DNA from: Nesterenkonia haasae
GTDB lineage: Bacteria > Actinomycetota > Actinomycetes > Actinomycetales > Micrococcaceae
Assembly: GCF_010119385.1 (NCBI RefSeq)
Contig: NZ_VFIE01000017.1
Span: 349,637-413,636, forward strand
Length of the DNA: 64,000 nucleotides
Direction: 5' to 3'
The translations under genes were made by a program, and so were the position numbers. The notes beneath the pieces were generated by a model. That model was not told where the DNA came from, did no database searches, and saw only the letters and a program-made list of their open reading frames with translations. This document shows, in pieces, positions 35,197 to 44,306 of the stretch. The first letter of the stretch is position 1; each line of letters opens with the position of its first letter.

Positions 35197-36174
35197 GTGG
35201 AACTTCTCGCCCTATTTCTAGCGGCCCTGGCCGTCATTTTGGCTATCCCCGTACCGAAGCTCCTCCACACCGCTTCTTTTCGCGGACGTTCTCCATGGGC
35301 GGCCATGGTCCTCTGGCAGGCGATCGCCCTGGCCGGAGGTCTATCCATGGTGGGGGCCCCGATCATCTACGGATTGGCGCCGTTCGGTGACAGCCTGCCA
35401 CATGCTCTCGGCGGCGCGGTACAGCTGACGCTGACCGAAGACTACGAGTCACTGGGCCAGCTGGACGTCCACCCTCAGCATATTTTCGCGCTATGCCTCG
35501 GGCTACTCCTGGGAGGTCACCTTGTGCTGACCCTGGCTCGCACCTACTTTCGTGTGCTGGGGGCCCGCCGAAGACACCGGCAGCTTGTGGACCTGCTCTC
35601 CACTCCCCTGCCGAACACCGTCGATGACGCCGATACCCAAGTGATCGAACATGAGACGCCACTGGCGTACTGTCTGCCGGGACGTACAAACGCCAGTTCC
35701 GTCACTGTGCTGTCCCGCGGGCTGCTCAACACGCTCAGCGAATCGGAATTGGGGGCTGTCGTTGCACATGAGCAGACACATTTGAGGCAACGCCACCATC
35801 TGCTCACCGTGACATTCGAAGCTTGGTACCGCGCATTGCCTTGGCTTCCGACGAATCGATACGGCCGAGAAGCCGTCCTCGAACTCACTGAGATGCTCGC
35901 TGATGACGGGGCGCTGGCTCAGTACAGCCCCGAAACGCTGTTGCGGTCCCTGGCTTTGAGCTCCTTTGAGACGGCATCACATCGCGACGCACCAGGCAGT
36001 GCACTTGAAGTCGATGAGGATGTGCCCGCCACGTCCAATACGCTCATCACCGGGGCCCGTCTGCAACGACTGCTGGCCCCCACCGAGCCACTCGGAAAAT
36101 TAGCGATGTTCGGCGTCGTGTCCAGCTCGGCGGCTCTCCTAGCCGTTCCGACGGGTCTGCTTCTCCTCAGTTAG
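35197..36174 (+). CDS. M56-family membrane metallopeptidase (BlaR1/MecR1-like, without sensor domain)
   Basis: A 325-residue integral membrane zinc peptidase. Transmembrane segments are seen at about 3-20, 32-55, 95-113 and 302-324. The zinc motif is HEQTH at 191-195 (VVAHEQTHLRQRHHLL), and the ELTEMLADDGA region supplies the further acidic ligand. There is no C-terminal penicillin-binding sensor domain as in BlaR1, so the input signal is unknown. The start is GTG 35197 with GGTGGA just upstream. It is probably co-transcribed with the BlaI-type gene and would cleave or inactivate that repressor. Confidence 0.85.
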   Translation: MELLALFLAALAVILAIPVPKLLHTASFRGRSPWAAMVLWQAIALAGGLSMVGAPIIYGLAPFGDSLPHALGGAVQLTLTEDYESLGQLDVHPQHIFALCLGLLLGGHLVLTLARTYFRVLGARRRHRQLVDLLSTPLPNTVDDADTQVIEHETPLAYCLPGRTNASSVTVLSRGLLNTLSESELGAVVAHEQTHLRQRHHLLTVTFEAWYRALPWLPTNRYGREAVLELTEMLADDGALAQYSPETLLRSLALSSFETASHRDAPGSALEVDEDVPATSNTLITGARLQRLLAPTEPLGKLAMFGVVSSSAALLAVPTGLLLLS

Positions 36175-36185
36175 GAGACGATCGA

Positions 36186-36947
36186 TCAGCGTGAGCGGGC
36201 CAAGAAGTCTTCTGCCCCGCCGACCAGTTCAGTGTGAGCTTGCTCCAGTCCTGGTTTGTTGACCAGGGCAGCGATCTCAGCGGCGAACTCCTCCACAGAG
36301 TAGAGCTTTCCTGCAGCTTCCCTGCGCGCTTCGATGGCACCAGGCTCTGCACGGTTGAGCAACGTGGCCGTGATCGTACCCTCTATCATGTCTCCCGATA
36401 CAACAGTCAGGGTGATTCCGAGCTCATCCAGAGCCGGTGTCATCTCCCGGAGAGCGTCCTCCCCTGCACGCTTGGAGCGGGCGACAGGTTCGTAGGCGTC
36501 CATCGTGGAGACATCGTGGATGAAATGCGCCTGATGGCTCGTGACGAAGACTATCTGTGATCCCTCGGGCATGACTTTCATAGCGGCCTTGACCATGTTC
36601 ACTTGCGCATCCCGATTCAAAGTCAGAGCGTAGTCTTCACCGCGGTCGGACTCCATACCTCCAGAAGCGTTGAGGATCAGCAGATCCAACGAACCGAAGT
36701 TCTCCACTGCGGCATCGACGAGAGCTTGGGTGCCCTGCGATTCGGTCAGATCCGCCTGGATGGCCACAGCCTTTCCTCCGGCCATCTCGATGCCCTTGAC
36801 CACTTTGTTCGCTCGAGGTGCTTTGGCCCGGTAGTTCACGACGACGCCAGCACCACGTTCGCCAATGAGTTGGGCTGTTGCGGCGCCGATTCCCCGGGAC
36901 GAACCGGTGATGATGGCGCCCTTGCCTTCAAGGTCTTTGATTCCCAT
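36186..36947 (-). CDS. SDR family oxidoreductase with non-canonical active site
   Basis: A 253-residue short-chain dehydrogenase. The cofactor motif TGSSRGIG is at 14-21 and the NAG-like motif is LNASGG. The catalytic Ser could be Ser141 in VTSHQAHF, but the usual YxxxK is replaced by AYEPVARSKRAGE, where Tyr and Lys are six residues apart. Such YEPVARSK proteins form a distinct actinobacterial subgroup; catalysis may use a shifted Lys or be altered. It is 33 nt behind fabG on the same strand and ends 12 nt from the M56 gene. Substrate unknown. Confidence 0.8.
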   Translation of the reverse strand: MGIKDLEGKGAIITGSSRGIGAATAQLIGERGAGVVVNYRAKAPRANKVVKGIEMAGGKAVAIQADLTESQGTQALVDAAVENFGSLDLLILNASGGMESDRGEDYALTLNRDAQVNMVKAAMKVMPEGSQIVFVTSHQAHFIHDVSTMDAYEPVARSKRAGEDALREMTPALDELGITLTVVSGDMIEGTITATLLNRAEPGAIEARREAAGKLYSVEEFAAEIAALVNKPGLEQAHTELVGGAEDFLARSR

Positions 36948-36979
36948 AATGTCCTTTCTACAGCGTGACTGCCCTGCAG

Positions 36980-37687
36980 CTAGTGGCCCATCCCTAGGCC
37001 GCCATCAACAGGAATCACGGCACCTGAAATGTATCCGGCGTCTTCTCCGGCAAGCCAGCGCACCACACCGGCGACCTCGTCAGCCTCGGCGAAACGTCCG
37101 GCCGGAATGCTGCCCAGGTACTTCTTCTGCGTGTCTTCATCGAGAGAGTCGGTCATGTCCGAGCGAACGAATCCGGGTGCGACCACGTTCGCGGTAATAC
37201 CGCGACCGCCGAGCTCACGTGTCAGCGACCGGGCCATACCCACCAGAGCCGACTTTGATGCTGAGTAGTTGATTTGCCCTGGGGAGCCGTACAGTCCCAC
37301 CACTGAGCCGATGAGGATGACTCGGCCTCTGCGCATACGCAGCATGCCTTTTGACGCGCGTTTGAGGACACGGAATGCGCCGGTGAGATTGGTGTCAACG
37401 ACATCAGAAAAGTCATCCTCACTCATCCGGAGCAACAGCGTGTCCCGAGTGATTCCGGCATTCGCGACGAGGACCTCCACCGGCCCGTGAGCGTCTTCTA
37501 CGGTGCTGAAGGCCGAATCGATGCTGGCAGACTCCGTGACGTCTGCTGCAACGCCTAGAGCGCCTTCTGGGGCGTCTCCGTTGCGAGTGGTGACCGCCAC
37601 CTTATCTCCATTGGCGATGAACGCCTCAGCAATAGCGCGGCCGATTCCGCGGTTTCCTCCGGTCACAAGTACTGATCGTTCGCTCAT
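36980..37687 (-). CDS. fabG: 3-oxoacyl-ACP reductase (FabG-type SDR)
   Basis: A 235-residue classical SDR. TGGNRGIG (9-16), NAG in VLVANAGITRD, catalytic Ser in IGSVVGLYG, and YSASK (Tyr and Lys) are intact; the C-terminal VIPVDGGLGMGH is the tetramer tail. This fits NADPH-dependent reduction of 3-oxoacyl-ACP, similar to MabA/FabG1. ATG 37687 is preceded by AAGGAG; a longer frame to 37729 adds nothing conserved. It is the first gene of a two-SDR operon. In mycobacteria fabG1 pairs with inhA; here the partner at 36186 is a different SDR type, so the link to fatty-acid synthesis is tentative. Confidence 0.85.
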   Translation of the reverse strand: MSERSVLVTGGNRGIGRAIAEAFIANGDKVAVTTRNGDAPEGALGVAADVTESASIDSAFSTVEDAHGPVEVLVANAGITRDTLLLRMSEDDFSDVVDTNLTGAFRVLKRASKGMLRMRRGRVILIGSVVGLYGSPGQINYSASKSALVGMARSLTRELGGRGITANVVAPGFVRSDMTDSLDEDTQKKYLGSIPAGRFAEADEVAGVVRWLAGEDAGYISGAVIPVDGGLGMGH

Positions 37688-37785
37688 GCGGCTCCTTGCT
37701 TGGTGCAGATTTGGCTCGACCCCCACCATACGTGAGTCCAGGACCTACCGGCTGGTACGCCGCGTCGGCCCATGTTACGTGGCCC

Positions 37786-37814
37786 CTGACAGGCTGTTCT
37801 ACAGCGCGTAGAAT
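37786..37814 (+). promoter_or_regulatory. Promoter of the DUF3099-SURF1 operon (leaderless)
   Basis: CTGACA (37786-37791) and TAGAAT (37809-37814) are separated by 17 nt; each is one base off the sigma-70 consensus. The ATG at 37821 follows the -10 after 6 nt, so the transcript should start at the start codon, in keeping with the absence of a ribosome site. The dyad at 37797-37813 fills the spacer and overlaps the -10, an ideal repressor position. Confidence 0.7.
37797..37813. promoter_or_regulatory. TTCTAC-N5-GTAGAA operator, copy 2 (before DUF3099-SURF1)
   Basis: TTCTACAGCGCGTAGAA, identical in both arms to the dyads at 34744 and 48862. It lies between the -35 and -10 boxes of the operon encoding DUF3099, a small zinc-site protein and SURF1. 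Binding there would block RNA polymerase. Confidence 0.8.
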
Positions 37815-37820
37815 GGTGCG

Positions 37821-38243
37821 ATGACCAATCCGGTCCACTCCATCACCGATGCTCCACTGAAACACAGTGTGGAGCAACGGGCCCGCATGATCCGCTACAC
37901 GGTGGCCATGTCGATCCGCATTGTCTGCTTCATCCTCGCGGCAGTGGTCGGAATGGTTTGGCAAAGCTGGTGGGCCATAGCCTTCGTAGTGGCCGCTGTG
38001 GTACTGCCCTATGTCGCGGTCGTTGACGCCAACGCGGGTGGCGATCGCTATATGGCAAGGCGCGAAGCTGAAGGACTGGAGCGGCAGAAAATCTTGTCGG
38101 CAGGAGATGCGGATCTCGCCGATGAACCCCAGCAGTGGTGGGAGGAAGAGGACGATGCTGTACCCCCCGCTGGGAACGGCACGCCGGCAGTCATCTCAGG
38201 AGAACTCGATGGCGATGACGCCGATGAGGAGGAACCGCGCTGA
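37821..38243 (+). CDS. DUF3099 family membrane protein
   Basis: A 140-residue protein with two transmembrane helices (about 26-70, including IRIVCFILAAVVGMVWQSWW then AIAFVVAAVVLPYVAVV), the DANAG turn, and an acidic disordered C-terminal tail (about 95-140). It matches the actinobacterial DUF3099 family of unknown function. It is first in an operon with SURF1, so a link with the respiratory chain is suggested by position. Its stop overlaps the next start (TGATG). Confidence 0.85.
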   Translation: MTNPVHSITDAPLKHSVEQRARMIRYTVAMSIRIVCFILAAVVGMVWQSWWAIAFVVAAVVLPYVAVVDANAGGDRYMARREAEGLERQKILSAGDADLADEPQQWWEEEDDAVPPAGNGTPAVISGELDGDDADEEEPR

Positions 38244-38500
38244 TGGACCTTTTGGGTGCCCTCAGCTCAGATCAGCAGGGCCCAGACATTCCGCCATGCT
38301 CACGGAAGGGATGCACCGCCCACGCCGCCTGGCAGGTCAAGTGGAACAACCCCAAGATCCACAATCCTGAGCGTCGCAAGGTCTGGCTTGCTTGTGACGA
38401 CCACCGCGAGTGGTTGGAGAACTTTCTCAAGGCTCGACTGTTCTGGCGCAGCACTGAGCCCATGAACACTCCGGCCGGGGAAGCTGAGGCACGCCTGTGA
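38243..38500 (+). CDS. Small actinobacterial protein with Cys/His zinc-like site
   Basis: An 85-residue protein with PPCSRKGCTAHAAWQVKWNN near the N-terminus and KVWLACDDHREWLENFL in the middle; the spaced Cys, Cys, Cys and His residues could hold one metal ion. Homologues in Actinobacteria often carry the misleading label acetone carboxylase, for which there is no similarity in motif or size. It overlaps DUF3099 by one base and SURF1 by 4 nt (38497-38500), so it is tightly coupled to cytochrome oxidase assembly. A metal-chaperone-like role is only a guess. Confidence 0.75.
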   Translation: MDLLGALSSDQQGPDIPPCSRKGCTAHAAWQVKWNNPKIHNPERRKVWLACDDHREWLENFLKARLFWRSTEPMNTPAGEAEARL

Positions 38501-39411
38501 GGCAGCGTTACTCATTTCTGCTGTCTCCTTCCTGGTTAGGCTGGCTAGCGATCTGTGTTCTGTTCTGCATCGCTTGCTACATGCTCGGACAATGGCAGTT
38601 GGACCGCCGTGAAGCCGCGTTGGAGGAGATCAATCGAGTGGTCTCAAACTATGACGAAGACGCCGTCTCCTACACCGATGCGAGGACTCTCTTCGCGGAG
38701 GGTGATCCCAGTGACGAGTGGACGGTCGTTGAGTTCCGCGGCGAGTACCTGGCAGATGACTCGTTGCTTGTGCGTAACCGTGGTCATGGCGGTCAAGTGG
38801 GTTATGAGCAGCTGGTGCCGTTCCGGGATGCTCCTACCGGAGATGTCGTCGTCATTTCCCGCGGTTGGCTCCCCACATCGAGTGCAGATGGTTCAGTGCC
38901 TGAGTTCAATCCTGAACCGCCCCGCGGTGAGATTGAGGTCACTGCCCGCATGAAGCCGGCAGAGCCCGAGATTGATCGTGGTGCTCCGGAGGGCCAGTTG
39001 GCGTCAATTGATCTTACGGAGTATCAGGCCCAGGTGAGCTACTCCGTCGTCGAAGGTGCCTATGCCCGAATGGCGGAGGAATCCCCTGAACCGGCTGAAT
39101 CTCCTTACCAATTGGCGCGGCCCAGCCTCGATGAAGGCCCGCACTTGAGCTACTCGATGCAGTGGTTGGCTTTCGGGCTGCTCAGCTTTGTCGGCTGGGG
39201 CTATGCGGCCCGCGTACACCGACGCAATCTGGATCTGGAAGAACTCGACGACGCAGAGGCCACCGGCGAGCCTCTCGGGGCGGCAGATCCTCGTCTGGAG
39301 AAGTTGGAGCGTAACCGGCGGGCCAAAGAGCTACGCCGCCGCCAGACTGGCCGATATTCAGATGAGGACGCCGAAGACGCTTGGGTGGAACACCGGCTCA
39401 CGCCAAGGTGA
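38497..39411 (+). CDS. SURF1 family cytochrome c oxidase assembly protein
   Basis: A 304-residue SURF1 protein with two membrane helices flanking a periplasmic domain: LLSPSWLGWLAICVLFCIAC (residues 8-27) and MQWLAFGLLSFVGWGYAARV (about 215-235). GQWQLDRR after helix 1, the VRNRGHGGQVGYEQLVPF block and RGWLPTS are diagnostic. SURF1 assists assembly and heme a insertion of the aa3 oxidase; in Corynebacterium it is an assembly factor of the bc1-aa3 supercomplex. The start is GTG 38497. The charged C-terminal tail (about 245-304) is extra. The last 14 nt overlap the convergent ABC-F gene. Confidence 0.93.
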   Translation: MRQRYSFLLSPSWLGWLAICVLFCIACYMLGQWQLDRREAALEEINRVVSNYDEDAVSYTDARTLFAEGDPSDEWTVVEFRGEYLADDSLLVRNRGHGGQVGYEQLVPFRDAPTGDVVVISRGWLPTSSADGSVPEFNPEPPRGEIEVTARMKPAEPEIDRGAPEGQLASIDLTEYQAQVSYSVVEGAYARMAEESPEPAESPYQLARPSLDEGPHLSYSMQWLAFGLLSFVGWGYAARVHRRNLDLEELDDAEATGEPLGAADPRLEKLERNRRAKELRRRQTGRYSDEDAEDAWVEHRLTPR

Positions 39412-40996
39412 CGAGGTCTTCGTATTCCTGGGTGTAGAGGTCCTCGACTCCGTCAGGGAGAATCACGACTCGCTCGGGCGCGAGGGCCTCGACAGCCCCG
39501 GGGTCGTGGGAAACGAGCACCACGGCGCCTTCGTATGTGCGAAGCGCTGCGAGGATCTCCTCCCGAGATGCTGGGTCCAGGTTGTTGGTGGGTTCGTCCA
39601 GAACTAGCACGTTGGCACTGGAGCCGACCAGAGTCGCCAGGGCTAGTCGTGTCTTTTCTCCTCCGGAGAGGACTTCGGCAGGTTTGGCGACATCGTCCCC
39701 GCTGAAGAGGAACGAGCCCAGGATTTTGCGCTGTTCGGTGTCAGTGAGAAATGGCGCGGCGGTCTTCATGTTCTCCAGCACGGATTGGGTGGTGTCCAAG
39801 GTGTCGTGCTCCTGGGCGAAGTAACCGAGTTTCAGGCCGTGTCCATGAATGATGCGCCCGGAGTCGGGATCGGACACTTCCGCTAGCATGCGTAGCAGAG
39901 TGGTCTTTCCGGCGCCGTTGTAGCCCAGTACCACCACACGGGAGCCACGGTCTATGGCAAGGTCGAGGCCGGTGAAGATCTCTAGGGAGCCGTAAGACTT
40001 CGAGAGCCCTTCGGCCATGAGCGGAGTCTTTCCGCAAGGCTGAGGCTTCGGGAACCGGATGTTTGCCACACGGTCGGCCTGGCGTTCACCCTCCAACCCG
40101 GCCATCATCCGATCGGCGCGTTTGAACATGGACTGGGCTGCAGTCGCTTTGGTCGCTTTAGCGCGCATCTTCTCCGCTTGTGCGCGCAGTGCGGAGGCTT
40201 TCTTATCGGCATTGGCGAATTCGCGTTTGCGTCGGGCCTCGTCCTGTTCCCTTTGAACCAAGTACTTCTTCCACCCCATGTTGTACACATCGACTGTCAT
40301 GCGCATTGCGTCAAGGTAGAGGACCTTGTTGACGGTGGACTCGATGAGGTCGACGTCGTGGGAGATCACCAGGACACCCCCGGGGAAACGCTGCAGGTAG
40401 TCGCGAAGCCACACGATGGAGTCGGCGTCCAGGTGGTTGGTGGGCTCATCGAGCAAGAGAGTGTCCGCGTCAGAAAAGAGGATGCGGGCTAGTTCTACGC
40501 GCCGGCGCTGGCCACCTGAGAGTGTGTGTAGTTGCTGCGAGAGAATACGCTCCGGAAGGTCCAGGTTCTTGCAGATAATCGCAGCTTCGGACTCAGCGGT
40601 GTAGCCTCCGGCAGCTTGGAACCGCGCCTGGAGGTTGTCATAGCGCCGCATGGCTTTCTGTTGGACAGCCTCGTCTCCTGAGGTCATTTCTTCCTCAGCC
40701 TCACGGAGCTTTGCAGTGACCACATCAAGTTCGCGGGCTGCGAGGATTCTGTCCTGGGCTGTCTGGTCCATGTTCTCGACCTTGGGGTCTTGCGGGAGGT
40801 ATCCGACAGATCCACGGCGATCGATATGTCCAGCGGCAGGCTGCGCAGCTCCGGCCATGACTTTGGTCATCGTGGTTTTGCCTGCGCCGTTGCGGCCCAC
40901 CAAACCGATCTTGTCACCGGGGTCGATGCGGAAGCTGACGCCGTCCATTAGTAGGCGCGCGCCAGCACGCAGCTCTAGGTTGGATACGCTGATCAA
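39398..40996 (-). CDS. ABC-F family ATPase (ribosome-associated type)
   Basis: A 532-residue protein with two ABC domains and no membrane segments. Walker A: GRNGAGKTT (34-42) and GYNGAGKTT (about 355). Signature LSGGQRRRVELAR in domain 1 and LSGGEKTRLALATL in domain 2; Walker B LLLDEPTNHLDAD and LVLDEPTNNLDPA. The charged interdomain linker (about 240-310) is the P-site-tRNA interaction motif of ABC-F factors. The family acts on stalled or drug-bound ribosomes. I take the start as TTG 40996-40994 with AAGGGAA upstream, because the domain begins there with ISVSNLELRAG; a frame open to 41158 is not conserved. Convergent with SURF1 with a 14-nt 3' overlap. Confidence 0.88.
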   Translation of the reverse strand: MISVSNLELRAGARLLMDGVSFRIDPGDKIGLVGRNGAGKTTMTKVMAGAAQPAAGHIDRRGSVGYLPQDPKVENMDQTAQDRILAARELDVVTAKLREAEEEMTSGDEAVQQKAMRRYDNLQARFQAAGGYTAESEAAIICKNLDLPERILSQQLHTLSGGQRRRVELARILFSDADTLLLDEPTNHLDADSIVWLRDYLQRFPGGVLVISHDVDLIESTVNKVLYLDAMRMTVDVYNMGWKKYLVQREQDEARRKREFANADKKASALRAQAEKMRAKATKATAAQSMFKRADRMMAGLEGERQADRVANIRFPKPQPCGKTPLMAEGLSKSYGSLEIFTGLDLAIDRGSRVVVLGYNGAGKTTLLRMLAEVSDPDSGRIIHGHGLKLGYFAQEHDTLDTTQSVLENMKTAAPFLTDTEQRKILGSFLFSGDDVAKPAEVLSGGEKTRLALATLVGSSANVLVLDEPTNNLDPASREEILAALRTYEGAVVLVSHDPGAVEALAPERVVILPDGVEDLYTQEYEDLVTLA

Positions 40997-41343
40997 CGGT
41001 GAAATTCCCTTGTGACAAATTGAAGGTAATGGGTGTGCACTACGACCGCTTAGCGATCTGGCTGGACAATGTATGTAAGTGTTGAGGATGCTGACAGTGG
41101 CATATGCCGTCTCGTGCATCCGAAGACACTTCAGACCACAAGATCTCTCGGGGTCCAAGGATGGGGAAGCGCGGACGGTAGCCTTGCCAGGGGTATTGGC
41201 CGGGCAACCGTAATAGACCGCGGCTCGCTAAGACCCAGAACATGGCATCAGCTGTGTGCTGCCACCGAATCCCGGCGTTCGATCACCGGTTTCCTATGAT
41301 GGACAAGGCCGCCCCGTAGCCACCGAGGTGGCCAACCACAGTC
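40997..41343. other. 347-nt intergenic region upstream of the ABC-F gene
   Basis: There is no convincing gene on either strand. It must carry the ABC-F promoter and the 3' end of the suf operon. A GCCACC-TC-GGTGGC hairpin (41317-41330) lies close behind the last suf gene and could end its transcription, although no U-tract follows. The long leader before the ABC-F start is compatible with attenuation, which controls several antibiotic-responsive ABC-F genes, but I find no clear leader peptide or terminator/antiterminator pair. Confidence 0.4.
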
Positions 41344-41673
41344 TCAGATATTGAACCCGAGAGCGCGCATCTGCTCTTTGCCGTCGTCGGTGATCTTCTC
41401 TGGACCCCATGGCGGCATCCATACCCAGTTGAGTCGCCATTCATCGACCATGGTGCCAACATGTTGTCCCACCTGTTCTTCAAGAACATCGGTGAGGGGG
41501 CATGCTGCTGTGGTGAGCGTCATGTCAATGATGAGGGCGCCGTCGTTCTCGTAGCGCAGCCCGTACAGCAGGCCGAGGTCAACAATGTTGATGCCCAGTT
41601 CGGGGTCAATCACTTCCTTGAGTGCCTCTTCGACATCCTCAAGGGGTGTTTGAGTTGTGGTGGTTTCGCTCAT
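41344..41673 (-). CDS. sufT: SufT / MIP18-family (DUF59) Fe-S assembly factor
   Basis: A 109-residue MIP18-like protein: VIDPELGINIVDLGLLYGLR followed by MTLTTAACPLTDVLEEQV, where the conserved Cys of the TxxxCP motif sits. SufT-type proteins help maturation or carrier steps of Fe-S proteins. It is the last gene of the sufR-B-D-C-S-U-T cluster, 51 nt after sufU, on the same strand. ATG 41673. Confidence 0.88.
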   Translation of the reverse strand: MSETTTTQTPLEDVEEALKEVIDPELGINIVDLGLLYGLRYENDGALIIDMTLTTAACPLTDVLEEQVGQHVGTMVDEWRLNWVWMPPWGPEKITDDGKEQMRALGFNI

Positions 41674-41724
41674 CGGTTCTTCCTTCCCGTTGTGTCTACG
41701 GGCATAACGTTGTGGTGCTCTCCA

Positions 41725-42198
41725 CTATGCCTGAGTCTGTGGCCCCTGGCCAGGCCCGCTGGTGCTGCGTTGTGCTTGGACGAGTGCGTCGCGCAGCGCC
41801 ATCCAGCCCAATAGTGCGCATTTAACCCGCGCGGAGTACCTGCCGACGCCTGTGAATGCGCTGAGGTCTTCAAGTTGCTCCATTTTGCCGGGGTTAAGTT
41901 CGTGTCCGCGATTGTGAATAAGCTCACGGAAAGTTTCTCCCAGCAGCTCGACGCGTTCTAGCTGTTCACCGTCGACCATCTCGTACATCAGGGACAGTGA
42001 GGCCTGTGAGATGGAGCAGCCGCGGCCAGTCCACGCCAGGTGAGAAACGCGGTTATTCTCCACGGCCACTTGGACAGTGCATTCGTCACCGCAGGTCGGG
42101 TTGACTTGGAATGACTGTCCATGCGGTGCTGTGAGTTCTCCCTCACCAGACCGTGCCCGGGAGTTGTCCAGGATGACTTGCTGGTAGAGCTGTTGCAT
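41725..42198 (-). CDS. sufU: SufU, zinc-dependent sulfurtransferase of Fe-S assembly
   Basis: A 157-residue SufU. The zinc and sulfur-accepting residues are in NPTCGDECTVQV, GRGCSISQASLSLM and VKCALLGWMALRD. SufU takes persulfide sulfur from SufS and hands it to SufB. I chose ATG 42198 (MQQLYQQVILDNSR, the family start) with AGG about 9 nt upstream; an in-frame TTG at 42225 would overlap the sufS stop. The second cysteine in CGDEC is unusual for the motif. Confidence 0.9.
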   Translation of the reverse strand: MQQLYQQVILDNSRARSGEGELTAPHGQSFQVNPTCGDECTVQVAVENNRVSHLAWTGRGCSISQASLSLMYEMVDGEQLERVELLGETFRELIHNRGHELNPGKMEQLEDLSAFTGVGRYSARVKCALLGWMALRDALVQAQRSTSGPGQGPQTQA

Positions 42199-42217
42199 TG
42201 CGCTGGAACCTGCAGGG

Positions 42218-44255
<2,038 letters not shown>

Positions 44256-44306
44256 GTGTTCAGGTCCTTTGCTTGGAAGTTCTTCGATAAAGACGGTGGG
44301 GGCGGC

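Noticed and set aside
34744-36174. Reading the BlaI/M56 pair as a beta-lactam resistance system
   Set aside because: The M56 protein has no penicillin-binding sensor domain, there is no beta-lactamase gene in the window, and the shared operators point to oxidase-assembly genes.
38243-38500. Acetone carboxylase, a common database label for this small protein
   Set aside because: At 85 residues with a Cys/His site it shares nothing with acetone carboxylase subunits that I can see.
40997-41158. N-terminal extension of the ABC-F protein to 41158
   Set aside because: The extra 54 codons show no family similarity; the first ABC domain begins exactly at TTG 40996, which has a ribosome site.
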